DNA of 64,000 bases from Vanrija pseudolonga (GCF_020906515.1 NC_085854.1:1736001-1800000); one strand, 5' to 3'. Positions 48,621 through 59,770 are shown, counted from the stretch's first letter. Notes: a model not told the origin generated them from the sequence alone. Numbers and translations: made by a program.

Positions 48621-51066
48621 TGTGGGTAATGATGGGATGTGCCGAGTTGGATGATGGGGTGGTGTGCCAGTGGATGTCGAGTTGGAGGGGCGTTGTTGGA
48701 GGCGCGACGCCCGTTTCTCTCAACTGATCGGAGCGAGGGGCGGCGGGGGACAGTGGGGTGGCAAAGCAACGAGTGTGAGTGGAGGTGACGGTGTTCCTCA
48801 GGAATAAGGCTGCGCCGGTGTGTGTGTGGCGCCGTTGTCCCAACCGCCGCAGCACACAGTGACGACGTCGAGCATATGTAGGTAAACTGCCACCAACTGA
48901 CTCCAACTGACTCTGGAGCCCCGCATTCACCACGCGACGGCGTCCTTCTTAGTGAGTGTCGCGTCGCTACACGACTTTACGACCACCTTACGTCCGTGTC
49001 AAACTAGTCAGGTGATCGAGTCTTGTGGGATATGTATTGCAACGTAGGCGACGGGCCAAACCTCGCAACGGGGACCATGGTCCCGAGTAAGCATGCGGCA
49101 CCATGGGTTTGTCACTGTTTCAGCTTTGCATTGCACAAGGTCATGATGGAAACGACACCCCACCTACCCCCTGCATGTTTACGTGTTGCAAGAGGGCCAA
49201 GAGGGGCGAGACCGACTGTGCCGTCGGTCGGGTCTATGCGACCAAGGAAGCTTCACGCGTCTGAGCTTGATGTGCGGAACGCGCCATGACGACGCTTGGG
49301 CGCTTTGCAGAGAAGAAGTTTTGCTCGTCTGTCTGGCGGGACCCAGCATTAAAGAGACTCTGAGACGCGAGGAGAAGAATGTCGCATTGGATGCAGAATG
49401 TATGGGATGGACGAGGGATTGTTTGGATCATGCGTGCGTCGTGGTCGGCACGGCACAAACACTACACTGCCTACACTGCACTGGGCCTCTGGGACGCGTC
49501 GTCAATCGGCATTTCATTGCATCGTGGAATGGGGAGCGATTTCGGGCTGGGTTGGTTGCTGGATGAAACGCGCGCGGGTGTGGTGGGATGACTTTCGGCG
49601 CGCACACACTACAAATGGCGACCACTCTGCACTCTGTTACGAAGCGGCGGTTTACCCACGTCGTTAGGCTGTGGGTGAGACAGAGGCCTCGGTCGGGGTC
49701 ATTGCATAAGCTGGGGACCCACCATGCTCCCACTGACGAGATTTCATGCCGTTGTTGATGTGATTACACTCTGGGTACACTGGCCCCTGTCGCGCAGAGG
49801 AATGTCATTTGCTGGCATTCTGTCGCGGCCAAGGCAGAAAGGCAGAAGAGCGGCAGAGAAGAGCCGCAGGGGGTGCAGAGGGAAGGCAGGGAAGGCAGTA
49901 GGGGGGCAACGAGGGTTGGGATTCAGGACCCAGGTGTGACATTGTTCCTGATGGGTGTTTGTCTCTCTCGTCGTCTGCAACTTGACTGCTCTCAACTCGA
50001 AAGAGTTGACCGAGAAGTGGACCTGAACTCTGTCCAATTCTCCGGGGCCGAGCGCCTGCCTGCCCCCTTGTCGATGAAAACATTGACGACGACGAGACGG
50101 GGCTGGCACGCCGAGGGCGTCACTCTTTGGTAGGGAGCGGCGCCGCCTTGCACCCTCACTTTCCTCCTTCTGTGAAGCCATTGTTGCCTGGCTGTCTCAT
50201 GACTCGCGGCTGGCTCTGGCCTTGTACCTGTTGAATGGAATCAGTCTAGTGGCGGAACAAGAGTGCTGCTGCTGGTAGATGGCCAGCTGATCAGGGACTC
50301 GGTGCTGCACAGTGAAGTCTCAAAGAGGCGCGGATCCCATTTACAGCATGGTCGACGGCGGCACAAGAGTCAAAGTGAATCACTCGCTAGTCACAAAGTA
50401 GTTGGAGCAAACCAAGGCAAGCAGGCAACACCGACACGACACTACAATGTCTCAGACTGGCCTGCCCAATCTCCAAACACTCCTTCTCTTCCTCGACACG
50501 GTTTGTGATTTCTTTTAACGACTCTTGTTACGAACCACGAAGACGCCGGCACGCCCGCACGCACGCACCGACGCGAGCGCGCGCAATATACGACGACAAC
50601 GCGAACAACCCTTGCGCGTGCACCGCGCACAGTGACCCGCACACTCTCTCTCGCTTGACAAGGCGAAAAGCCTTCCACCCACCCTACGCCTCCGCCGCCG
50701 CCGACGCCTCGACGCCTCCCAACGCCGTCGCCGCCGCCGCCCAAAGCCACGACCGCGACCTTCCTTCTTGCTTTGCTGCTGCTCGCATCCGTGCTTGCCA
50801 CCCCCCCTTTCTCCATCCTGCCCTTGCGGCGTGGGTCGGTGGCCGTGCGCCAGGCCGAGGTACATCAGTACCCTCGTTTCCGTCTTAACCGGTATCTGCA
50901 TCGCTGGATCCAAGATACTGGAGTCAAAAGGGAGCAGGGCTCGTACCCTCCCCAGACGTGTCTCCCTCGCAATCTCGAGCAGCCCCAGCTTGCACAACAA
51001 CTCTCTACAAGGCGCATCACATCGTTTTGACCTGGACAGAGGGACCGTGAAGACCGCGGGATAGCC
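48621..51066. other. Long gene-poor region
   Basis: About 2.4 kb, the longest stretch here without a supported gene. The left 230 bases should hold the promoter of paralog C. From about 50520 the DNA is dominated by C/G-rich short repeats (GCACGC, CCGCCG) and pyrimidines, fitting a long leader of the next plus-strand gene. Open frames exist (for example 50773-51030 plus) without recognisable features. No fourth paralog copy is visible, and I see no transposon ends. Confidence 0.4.
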
Positions 51067-53015
51067 ATGTTACTCGCCCCTCCTTTAGCCAACATGGCGG
51101 ATGTCCGAGCCGAGGCTGCCGGCGCCGCTTCCGCCTCGAGGCGCAGAACAGCCTCGGACGCGAGGGCCTCGACCAAAACACCCATGGCCAGTGCATGGGG
51201 GGCGGCCCGTCCACCGGCAGGACCTCCTCGCGTTCCTCCAAAGACGACTAGCCCGCTCACTCCGCCAGAGTGGGTGCAGCCCGGCGCGTTGTCCCCGTCG
51301 TCGATCCTGTCGCCAGCCGATACATGGACCATCAACACACCGCAGACGGGCGAGATCGACTTTGGGATCGACTGGCAGAGCGCACCAAAGGACGTGAGTT
51401 GCTGCCGAGTACGAACGCGAGGATGTCCTGACACTTTTTTCTAGCGCCGAACAAGCAGCAATATTGTTCTTGTGCACGAGGCTCCTCCACCCCTGCCACC
51501 AACGCTCGGGTCAACGCTCGAGCCACTTCAACCTGCGAGGCACGAGCCAGTATTGAGCCATCACGGTGATGGCAAAGTCCTCGAGGCCCAGTCGACGACG
51601 TCTTACACACATTCGGCAGCTGGGCTGCTCAAGGGACACCATCAGTCGCATGCCGGCCTGCCCAAGATGACCCAGAGCCACTCGTTAGACAACCCCACTT
51701 TGCCGTCGGCATACGGCGTGCCCCCGCCGCAGCTCGCAGCCGTGCGTCGCACAAAGTCCTCATCAACACCACCTGTGGCTGCAAAGCGCCCGTTCTCAGC
51801 CAACTGGGCAGCAGCTGCCTCGGCTTCATCATCATCATCGACGCCCGCGAGGCCTCGCCAGACTCGCTCTGTTTCTCAACCACACCATTCTCATCAACTG
51901 CAGCAGCCTCTGAATTCTCACCACCTCCCACGACCAATCATCGAGGACCCATGTGAGTCGCGCGACCGCGTTATGGCAATCGTCGTCAACCTCACAAACA
52001 GACTGATCGCTGACACGACCCAGTTTCTGAGACGGCAACCGACACATCTGTATCGCCGCCCAAGACCCCTCTGACACCGACTTCCCCTGCCGAGATGGCC
52101 TCGATCGCCGAAGCGGCCGCCGTGGCTTTGCGCCGCCGCACGCGTTCCGCCCCCAAGGGGGCCGAGCTGGATCTGGACGATATTTCGCGCATTGAACAGC
52201 ACCGTCGGTCCGCCTCGGACGGTGGAGACCGCTCTCTCCCGAGCCCATCTCCACGACCTCGCCCTCGATCGTCGTCAAGGTCGTCGGTGCAGTCATCACG
52301 ATCAGTCGGCTCCTCTCATTCAGGTGCTCCGAAGCGCGCACTCCCACCGCCACCTCCTTTGCCACCTGTCCCCCAGCACCCCCGCAGGCAATCTGTGCAG
52401 GCTCGCTTGCGGTCACCGCCCCCACCACCATTCTCACACTCCCGCCCCGCGCCCCCTCCACCTCCGCCCTCGGTCGCCGCCCTCGCGACGAAACAGCCGC
52501 GGCTCATGCCATCTCCCACACCCATCGACACGACGAATCTCAAGCCGCCCATGCCTGCCATGGCACGTGATTTTGTCGAGCCTTTGGCGGAATCTCTTGC
52601 TGCCCTCCGCGAGGCCGAGTCGTGGGAATGGCCTCTGCCTCCCTCTCCCGGACAGCGGGTCGCCCCATTACAAATGCCCAAGCACCGCGCCGCGCAGAAG
52701 CAGGAGGTCCTGAACGACGCTGCCGCTGCCGAGGACGACGACTGGATCGACGATGCTGTAACACCCGTCGCAATCGCATCACGATACGGCGGCCGCCGCG
52801 ACAGCGAGTCGGCGTCGTCTGTCGAAGCTCCCATGAGAGGCTCTAGCGCAATGTCGAGCGAAATGGGACCTCTCACGCCGGATGACGTATCGGATGACCC
52901 CTTCGACCCGGCCACACGGCCTCAGCTGCCGCAGCACCCACTGTTCATCAAGAGGATGACGGGCGCCCTTCCACCGCGACCTCCTCCTCGGCGCTCCTAC
53001 GGCGTGCCTTTCTAG
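51067..53015 (+). CDS. Unknown Ser/Pro-rich, largely disordered protein
   Basis: I do not recognise this protein. Exons: 51067-51393, 51445-51952 and 52024-53015, giving 608 aa; a second in-frame ATG at 51094 (599 aa) has a better start context (aacATGG). The sequence is low in hydrophobic blocks and rich in Ser, Pro, Ala and Arg. It has poly-Pro runs (PKRALPPPPPLPPVP, PAPPPPPPSV) that could bind SH3, WW or EVH1 modules. Short order-promoting pieces include EIDFGIDWQSAPKD, FVEPLAESLAALREAESWEWPLPPSPG and AEDDDWIDDAVTPVAIASRYGG. Acid-plus-Trp elements of this kind often mediate docking. A signalling or cytoskeletal adaptor is possible but unproven. Confidence 0.75.
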
Positions 53016-54232
53016 AGCCTAATAGTCTGCCATTTTACGCTAATAACGACGAGTAAACCAAGTTTTGGTTGACTACCCCCACACGACACTTGACACGACC
53101 GATCGCCTGTTTGGACGGGCGATTTCCCCCCTGGGTACCACTACAAATGTATCCTGTTGTATAGTAGGGGCGAGTAGAATGCATCGCTCATGACGAGTCG
53201 CCGGTGTACCTGCAGGGGAGTGGTGGTGTTCTGTAATGTTCCGGGAGGGGCAGCGTGCCGGGGCTGACGAGGCAGGTGTCACCAGGGCGGGTGCCGTGAA
53301 ACGACGTGTAACGCTGTGGGTGGGTGGGTGGCTTGGCTTGCGGAGCCTGCGGAGCTGCAACTCGCGAGTCAAGGAGGATAATGTAGCTCTGTTCGGCCAG
53401 CCGTGCTGTACGCGAATTACGTTCACTTTATCAGCAGAGAGTGCCTGTGCTAGTGATTATCGGGAGTACGACTGTGGACATTCAAGGCATGCGATATCGG
53501 TGTGCTAGAGGGCGTCGCAAGACGCACTAGCAGTTCCCACATACTGGCGGAGCCGGCGGATGCGCGGAGAGCGAGTGACGTGATGTAGCGTGGTGGGCGC
53601 GTGGCAGCGACACTTTGGCTCCACGATACAGACCCGATTCGAGGCCTCGACGTTTGGTTGGCGGCGCCGCACTGTGCCGTGGCGCGTGGCGCCGGTTCAT
53701 CGCTCATCTCGCACGCGACCTGGGGCCTGCGCCTCGCATTCAACGCCGACCAGGCCCCGGCATCGTGGGCGCCGGCATGCTTGATTGATCCAGCCAGACG
53801 CGCGCGTCCATGTCGCTGCGGGTGCGCGCGGCGCTGAATTGCGCCCCGAGGCCCGGGGGTGCGTCCTGCCTAGCGGGCCGGCCTGGCCACACGCGGAAGG
53901 GGGGCGACGCTGATAGCCGCGAGCGAGCGACGCGGTGCGCGTCGACGACGCGTCGACATGGCGTGGCTGGGGCGCTCGCTCGGCATTGACGCGCGGGTGC
54001 GCGCTCGCTCAATTGCGCCTCTGACCTGAGTCTGGGGTGTTTCCTGAAGCACTGCGTGATTGACATCGTGGTCTCGGAACAGTGGGCAGTGTGTGCTGCT
54101 CGCACAACTCAATGATCTTCAGAACACCCCCGTTTCTAGCTCGGCACGGCACACATTCATTCATTCAAGGCTATAGTGAGGCGCAGCGGGCATCATTCAT
54201 CCGCCTACATAACGCCGAGCGGCCAGCCCCGC
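53016..54232. other. Intergenic region with an imperfect direct repeat
   Basis: About 1.2 kb with no supported gene. Two similar GC-rich segments, near 53818-53848 and 53992-54022 (core gggtgcgcgc...aattgcgcc), form an imperfect direct repeat about 174 bp apart. The rest shows nothing clear. Confidence 0.4.
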
Positions 54233-54499
54233 CTAGACAATGATCAGGCGGCAGCAGCCAATAAAGCAGCCGTACTTGTTGATCCAGGAGCACTCGGACC
54301 AGCCCTTGGAGCACTTGGCCGCGCGGGCGTGCAGCGACGAGTCGGCGGCGCCAGAGCCCCAGGTTACGTTGGCGGCGGGCACGGTGATGATGTTGCCGTC
54401 GATGCCGATCATCTCGACCGAGTTGGGGTCGGTGGCGGGGGCGGGGGCCGCGGCGGCCAGCGTGGCGGCGAGGAGGGCGAAGAGGTACGTGGCGCGCAT
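54233..54499 (-). CDS. Small secreted cysteine-rich peptide precursor 1
   Basis: An 88-aa single-exon gene with a TATA box 72-79 nt upstream. Residues 1-18 are a signal peptide (MRATYLFALLAATLAAAA), followed by a short APA-type propeptide, an acidic middle, and a C-terminal cysteine block after an HARAA junction. The cysteines follow C-x6-C-x7-C-x3-C-C, in KCSKGWSEC and FIGCCRLIIV. Paralogous to the gene at 55781-56038: they share the signal peptide, the ThrVal.ValProAla middle and the C-x6-C...C-x3-CC pattern. It is likely secreted and proteolytically matured. Its function (pheromone-like, antimicrobial or interaction peptide) cannot be told from sequence. Confidence 0.75.
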   Translation of the reverse strand: MRATYLFALLAATLAAAAPAPATDPNSVEMIGIDGNIITVPAANVTWGSGAADSSLHARAAKCSKGWSECSWINKYGCFIGCCRLIIV

Positions 54500-54570
54500 T
54501 GTGGGTTTGTTGGGTTTGTTGGGGGAGGTGTTGGAGTCGTGGTGAGAGATTTGGAGGGTGCTGGACTACG

Positions 54571-54578
54571 TTTATATA
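54571..54578 (-). promoter_or_regulatory. TATA box of peptide gene 1
   Basis: Read on the minus strand the sequence is TATATAAA, 72-79 nt upstream of the ATG at 54499. This is the expected position for a fungal TATA-dependent gene and supports the small peptide gene. Confidence 0.7.
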
Positions 54579-54847
54579 CCTCTTCGACGGGATACATGTC
54601 GAAGAGCGCCCCGGTTGAGCCACCCCGGTTGACTGGACAACGACACACCCTTGCGCGCCGTCGGAAGTGGTGAGCAGGCTTCAAGGCGAGGCGAAGGGCA
54701 AGGCAGAACCTTGGATCCAGTTGACGACGACGGCAGGAAGACCACTGCCCCGCCACGCTGGGTGCCACAGACACCAGTGTGGCGACGACGAGATGACGAA
54801 GACGCCGCGGTCGGCGGGCTCACGTGCCCGCTGGCCGGGAGGTTATG

Positions 54848-54865
54848 CATCCCGAAACCCTATCT
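54848..54865. repeat. 18-nt upstream element, copy 1
   Basis: The sequence catcccgaaaccctatct recurs exactly at 55192-55209 and in degenerate form at 56373-56388. In all three places it follows a tgcccg core and is followed within about 65-90 nt by a second shared motif related to ggaatccgaaacgc (54933-54946, 55256-55269; degenerate in copy 3). Confidence 0.8.
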
Positions 54866-55191
54866 GCTGCGTTAAGCGCTTAGTGGGTGTGAATGTGTGC
54901 AAGTACATGATGTGAAGCGCGGTGTTGGAACCGGAATCCGAAACGCTGGAGGGGAGGTTGAGTGTATTAGACTTTGAAAGTTGGATGCGGTGCGGGAGAT
55001 CTCGGCTGACGTGTGTAACAGTGGGCGATCTCCGCGAAGCTCACACGTCGCCAGTGTCGGAAGTGCCAAGGATTGGGGTAGCCGATGCAGAAGGGAGCTG
55101 ACGGAGGTTGGAGAAGCACCTGCCACTGCCACAGCAAGTGACGACAACCGGAGGAGCGGCCAGACGTGCCCGCACCCCTCGGAGGGTGATA

Positions 55192-55209
55192 CATCCCGAA
55201 ACCCTATCT
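55192..55209. repeat. 18-nt upstream element, copy 2 (orphan)
   Basis: Exact copy of the element at 54848-54865. It is not directly next to a peptide gene of its own, so it is either a second upstream module of gene 1 or the remains of a duplication whose gene was lost. Confidence 0.75.
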
Positions 55210-55656
55210 ATCGTGAGTGTGGGAGTGGGGTGGGGAGGAGTGGGTAAGCGGTGCTGGAATCCGAAACGCCGTGGGGGTGAGGCAACTGCAGTCCCAGTAA
55301 AGTTGCATGGCGGTGCGGCTCGGTTGACGGTGTGGCGGATGACGACGCGACCGGCGTCGGCCGACCAGTGGACTGCTACTCCGTCGTCTTGGCGAGCGCG
55401 GGATCCGAAACAAGTATGTGCTGTGTTGCCCAGATTACTGGAAAGATCCGCAATACGAGGTACTGTACACCTTGTTTGCCTGCCGGTAGCGAGGTCAACA
55501 GTCTAGGCTGCTTCGTACACCTGACGGAGACCGATAACACGATGAATGACCTGAAGCACCCCACTCGAGCCAGCGAGTGCCACACCGGCCTCTCTACCGG
55601 CTCGATCAATCAACAGACCATTGCATCACCTCCAATCTTCTCGCAACTCCAGCTAT

Positions 55657-55704
55657 CAAACTTCAGAGAACCAGCCGAGCCAAACTTCAGAGAACCAGCC
55701 GAGC
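55657..55704. repeat. Perfect 24-nt tandem duplication
   Basis: caaacttcagagaaccagcc plus gagc occurs twice head to tail with no mismatch. It lies in non-coding DNA downstream of peptide gene 2 and looks recent. Confidence 0.9.
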
Positions 55705-55780
55705 CGAGCCATCCAAGTCGAATGGCCAACGACCTGCTGTCAGCCAAAGTCCCACACGTCGACTCACGAGTAGCAGCACA

Positions 55781-56038
55781 TTAGCGGCAGCACGCCGGCG
55801 CGCAAACGGCGCAGGGCCTCCAGCCACGCGCACACGCGCGCTTGTCGACGCCGCGCGCGTCAAGCTCGGCGTCGGCGTCGGCGGAGTGCTTGCCGTACTC
55901 AACCAGGCCGGCGGGCACGCGCGCAATGGAGCCGTCCTTCTGGAGGACCTCGACCGTGTCGTCGCCCGCTGGGGCGGGGGCGGGCGAGGCGGCGACGAGG
56001 GTCGCGGCGAGGAGGGTGAAGATGACGGTGGCACGCAT
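55781..56038 (-). CDS. Small secreted cysteine-rich peptide precursor 2
   Basis: An 85-aa single-exon gene. Residues 1-18 form a signal peptide (MRATVIFTLLAATLVAAS) nearly identical to that of gene 1, followed by an APAPA propeptide and the middle DTVEVLQKDGSIARVPAG. A dibasic KR in DARGVDKR would allow Kex2 cleavage and release an 18-residue peptide ACARGWRPCAVCAPACCR. Its cysteines follow C-x6-C-x2-C-x3-C-C, so all mature cysteines lie after the cleavage site. Five cysteines is an odd number, which suggests dimerisation, a free thiol or another modification. A TATA-like box lies about 80 nt upstream. Function unknown. Confidence 0.75.
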   Translation of the reverse strand: MRATVIFTLLAATLVAASPAPAPAGDDTVEVLQKDGSIARVPAGLVEYGKHSADADAELDARGVDKRACARGWRPCAVCAPACCR

Positions 56039-57344
56039 AGTGGGTTGGGTGTGTTGTTGGTTGTTGAGGGAGGAAGAACTTGGTGTTCTGGGTTGGGACA
56101 TGGGCGACTGGCGCCGCCTTTTATGCCTTTTGCGAGGGGGCCAGCGAGGACCGGACTCGAGTCAACTGCCCCAATGGAACGGACAAGCTCACTCCGGCAC
56201 ACGCCGCAGCAGGTGACGAGGCGGCAACCGGCCAAAGCATGCAAGTGACGAAGGAAGCGTGAGCCAGACACCCTCCCTCCCCACAACTGCCACTGCCACA
56301 TCCACTACGACTGCCACGGACGAACAAGCGGACGACGCCGCCGCGATAGCGGCCAGCCATGCCCGCGAGCCAGTCCCGAAACTTTATCCGCAGCACCCGC
56401 GGAGCGGCAGTGGAGATGGTGGAGGTGGGCGAGTGTACCTCTGCGGACGTGCAGCTGTAATCTTAATGAATCCGAGGCTAATCGTGCGCTGGAACGCTGC
56501 GGATAGCGGATGACGGTGGTTGATGTCAGTCGGGTGACGTCGGATCGTGGGTGTGGGGTCGGTTCTGTGATCTTGGTCCGCGGCGGGCAACTCTGCTTGG
56601 GCTTGGCAGAACTTAGCGGCGAGCGAGCGGGGTACGTGCTGCGCGCTGCGGCGCGGCATCTGCCGTTGCGGACGCCAAGAGCTCGGTGGGCTCGGTAGGA
56701 GCAAGGTTGGTTCTCAGCGGGGCGGGTGACTTGGACTAGAAGATGGAGGTGGGGAGGTCATATGGTGGGCTCGCGGCGCATCGCCGGCCGGGTGGCCCGG
56801 TTGACCTACGCATCCATGCTGCTCCGCACGGAAGGCAGATGCGCTTCTCTGCCGTTGGTTCTGTGGTGTTGTTACCTTGTCGCCGGGATGTCGATGCCTG
56901 GTCATTTTGCTTTTGAGTATGCCAAGAGCTGCGGCCTTTGAGCATCAGAGTTAGCTCGCTCCCGAAAGCAAGCAAGACACAGGGGAGACCTGTGTCAACT
57001 TGTTCTCGATGCCCCACGCAATCTTAGCCCACTCTCATTCCCACACGCCTGTCCCGGCTGTGGATAGGAGGCAAGGTGGACATTGCCATGTCATGTTGTC
57101 GCCGGAGCCACACCTCTGCCACATTCCGGAATCAAATTTCAGTTCGGCTCATGCAACAGTCAGTCAAATCAGTCTCTGCAACCTCCTCCCCTCTGTGCTC
57201 AACAATTGCCATTGACGAGCCACGGACTTGGCATAGTGCGTGCTCTGGAGCGACGAAAAAGCAGGATAAGAGGAATAAGACCCATGTATCCATGCCTACA
57301 AAGCCACGAGGAAGACGCGGCCGATAAACGCAGCAATGATGCGT
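56039..57344. other. Intergenic region upstream of peptide gene 2 and downstream of RPS14
   Basis: About 1.3 kb. The left part holds the TATA-like box and the third, degenerate copy of the upstream element (about 56350-56500). The right part includes the 3' flank of RPS14. No gene is supported. Confidence 0.45.
56118..56125 (-). promoter_or_regulatory. TATA-like box of peptide gene 2
   Basis: Read on the minus strand the sequence is CATAAAAG, about 80 nt upstream of the ATG at 56038. It lies at nearly the same distance as the TATA box of gene 1. Confidence 0.55.
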
Positions 57345-57848
57345 TTAGAGACGGCGACCACGGCGACCACCCTTGCGGCGGGTCGAGTCGGAGGGGACGG
57401 GGGTGACGTCCTCGATGCGGCCGATGCGCATGCCGGCACGGGCGAGGGCACGGAGGGCGGCCTGGCCACCGGGGCCGGGCTGCTTGGTGCCGGTACCGCC
57501 GGTAGCACGGAGCTTGACGTGGAGTGCGGTGATGCCGACCTCCTTGCACTTGGCGGCGACGTCCTGGGCAGCCAGCATGGCGGCGTAGGGCTAGGAGAGT
57601 TAGGAGCGTGTCCCAGCAGCCAGGTCGCGCGCGCTACTCACCGAAGACTCGTCACGGTCAGCCTTGACCTTCATGCCGCCGGTGACACGCGAGATGGTCT
57701 CCTTGCCCGAAAGGTCGGTGACGTGGACGAAAGTGTCGTTGAACGAGGCGAAGATGTGAGCAACGCCAAAGACGTTCTCGCCCTCGGCGACGTTGGGGCC
57801 GAGGTTGACAACCTCAGCCTGGGGAGCCTTGACCTTCTTGGGAGCCAT
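57345..57848 (-). CDS. RPS14: 40S ribosomal protein S14 (uS11)
   Basis: Small-subunit ribosomal protein at the platform, near the mRNA exit. Exons: 57848-57642 and 57590-57345, giving 150 aa, the usual length. Core motifs are [26 protein letters not shown], then [23 protein letters not shown] across the intron, and [34 protein letters not shown]. The basic tail ([14 protein letters not shown]) is characteristic of eukaryotic S14. Strong codon bias towards C-ending codons fits high expression. Confidence 0.98.
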
Positions 57849-58315
57849 CTGGAGGGGTTGGTTAGCTCGCGTTTTTGGCGACTGTGGGTTTCGACAGCGC
57901 CGCGACTGGCATGCGCAATGGGGCCGCTCGTCGCCGTTGCCATGCCGGTCGCGTCGCTGTCGTCGCCGTCGTCGACACGCACTTTGATTGATTAGGGGAC
58001 TTGAGGTGCACAAGACAAGAGTTGTCGCAAAGTTCAAGGTCGCTCGTCCGCCCAGCAGCCAGTGCGGATGCCATCCTGGTGGGACGAAAATCGGCGTTTG
58101 GCAGAGCTTCAGCGGGATTATCCTGTTTGTGGCACCCAACACTATTAGGGCCTCCCGTTTAATAACTGAATGTGGAGACCCCGCGCCCTTGCCACCAGCG
58201 CCGCCGTGACTCCGGCCCCCGATTGTTATTGCGCCGTGCTAAGTGCGGCAAGTAGTCATATTACCCCGCGCGTTGCATTCGTCGTCACGTTAACCTCTTC
58301 CCAATCACTCTCAAC
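57849..58315. promoter_or_regulatory. Divergent intergenic region RPS14 / PQ-loop gene
   Basis: These 467 bases separate two divergent starts and hold both promoters. No gene is seen. Confidence 0.45.
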
Positions 58316-59540
58316 ATGGTCTTCCAGCCACTGCCAGACCCATCGACGTGCCCAAATGTGAGCTGTGCAATAGTCGAAGCTAGCTGACAGCAGAACCATG
58401 ACCCGTGGACGCTTGCGCTGTCGACGGCGCTCATCTCCGGCCTCATCGTCAGCTACCTGCCCCAGGTGAGTTGACTGCTCAAGTCGAGCAATCAACTCAC
58501 GCCGCAGCACTTCCGTATTATCAGCACCGGCACCTCGGAGGGTCTCTCGCCAGTACGTGTTGCATGTTGCACAGTAGTCTCTCCACATACTTACCCCTCC
58601 CCAGTGGTTCCTCCTCCTGGGCGCAACCTCGTCCGCGTCAGGCATGATCAACCTCCTCATTGTCCAGTGGCCCCTGTTCCGATGCTGTCGGGTAGTTGTA
58701 CGTCTTTGGTGGCGTGCCCCACTGACACCTCCAGAGCGGGGGGCAGTGCGCGGAATCCCTCCTCGGCTTCGTGCAGGTGTTCATGCAGTGGCTCCTGTTC
58801 ACCATCATGTGAGCTCTCCACATCCGACTGTAGCTCACACACAGTTTCATCCTCTACCTCATCTACTTCCCGCATGTCCCGCACATGCGCTTCCCCGGAC
58901 AGCTGGGGTACGGCGCGACGCGTGGCCACCCAACGACCGACGCGGCCGAGGCGGCGGCGCACGACAAGCTCGTGGCCGAGAACAAGGTCGAGTGGAGGAA
59001 GGCTGTCGGCGTGGCATGGCTCACGCTCATCCACCTGTATATTACTGCTGCTCGCTCTATCGCCGCTGACACACGAAGCGTTGTCCTCCTCATACTCGCG
59101 CTCGTCCTCCTAAACACACTCCCGACAACCAAGCCACCGCAGCCCGCCCTACGCCGCCTCGCCCAGTTCTGTGGCGTCACAGGCACCCTGCTCGCCATCT
59201 GCCAATACGCGCCCCAGATCTACAAGACGTTCGGCGCGGGCCTTGTCGGCGCCCTCAGCATCGGCACAATGTGTATCCAGGTGCCAGGCAGCGTCATGTT
59301 CTGCATCAGCATCGCCGTCCGCGAAGGAACCGACTGGACGTCGTGGATGCCCTATGCCGTCACCGGCCTGATGCAAGGCGCCCTTCTGGTGAGCTTCCCT
59401 GCCAGCGTGGTCAGCTGACAACCCAGGTCATCTGCCTTCTCTGGAAGCGCCGCCAGAAGTCGCTTGGCATCGACGACTTTGGAGACCCGCTGCCTCGTCC
59501 ATCCGCCAGCGACGAGCGCTCGGCCCTTCTCTCCTCGTAA
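58316..59540 (+). CDS. PQ-loop repeat membrane protein (SLC66/cystinosin-like superfamily)
   Basis: PQ-loop proteins are seven-helix transporters or cargo receptors, many in lysosome/vacuole membranes. Seven exons: 58316-58357, 58391-58465, 58508-58552, 58605-58697, 58735-58808, 58845-59388 and 59427-59540, giving about 328 aa. Two PQ motifs are visible: VSYLPQHFRIISTGTSEGLSP, split by an intron right after the PQ, and CQYAPQIYKTFGAGLVGALS. Both have the expected following helix. Hydrophobic helices surround each, and a charged loop (TTDAAEAAAHDKLVAENKVEWRK) lies between the halves. The tail ERSALLSS resembles the C-termini of vacuolar members. Exon 2 could instead start at 58394. Substrate unknown. 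Confidence 0.9.
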
Positions 59541-59770
59541 CTCACTCATCTCTCATCTTCAGCACCGGATGTCCTCGAAGGCCCCGGTAGCCACCACTCA
59601 CTCACTCCCTCGCTCGCACATAACAAATAGTAGCATACGTCGTGTTTTAATGGTATATGTTTGTACAGCACAACACGGCTCTGGCGACGACCAGAGACAA
59701 CCCGCGGATTCCCAAAACTGTGCACACACTGGCAATAGTTGGACTCGACAAGATCGCAAGATGCCGACGC

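Larger units (their letters stand above)
54500..55780. other. Non-coding region with repeated upstream elements between peptide genes
   Basis: About 1.3 kb. It holds the promoter of peptide gene 1, two copies of a shared element (54820-54960 and 55150-55290) and a 24-nt perfect tandem duplication at 55657-55704. No further gene is supported. An open frame at 55332-55784 plus has no recognisable feature and includes the tandem duplication. Confidence 0.5.

Noticed and set aside
50773-51030. Possible secreted protein MLLLASVLATPPF...
   Set aside because: The hydrophobic start is short and followed at once by Arg-rich sequence; it lies in the likely leader of the next gene and lacks conservation cues.
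55332-55784. 150-codon plus-strand open frame
   Set aside because: No domain; its middle is just the 24-nt tandem duplication, and it runs into the antisense side of peptide gene 2.
48621-57344. Transposon or virus-like insertion in the gene-poor region
   Set aside because: No terminal repeats, target-site duplications, or recognisable transposase, integrase, polymerase or capsid frames were seen.
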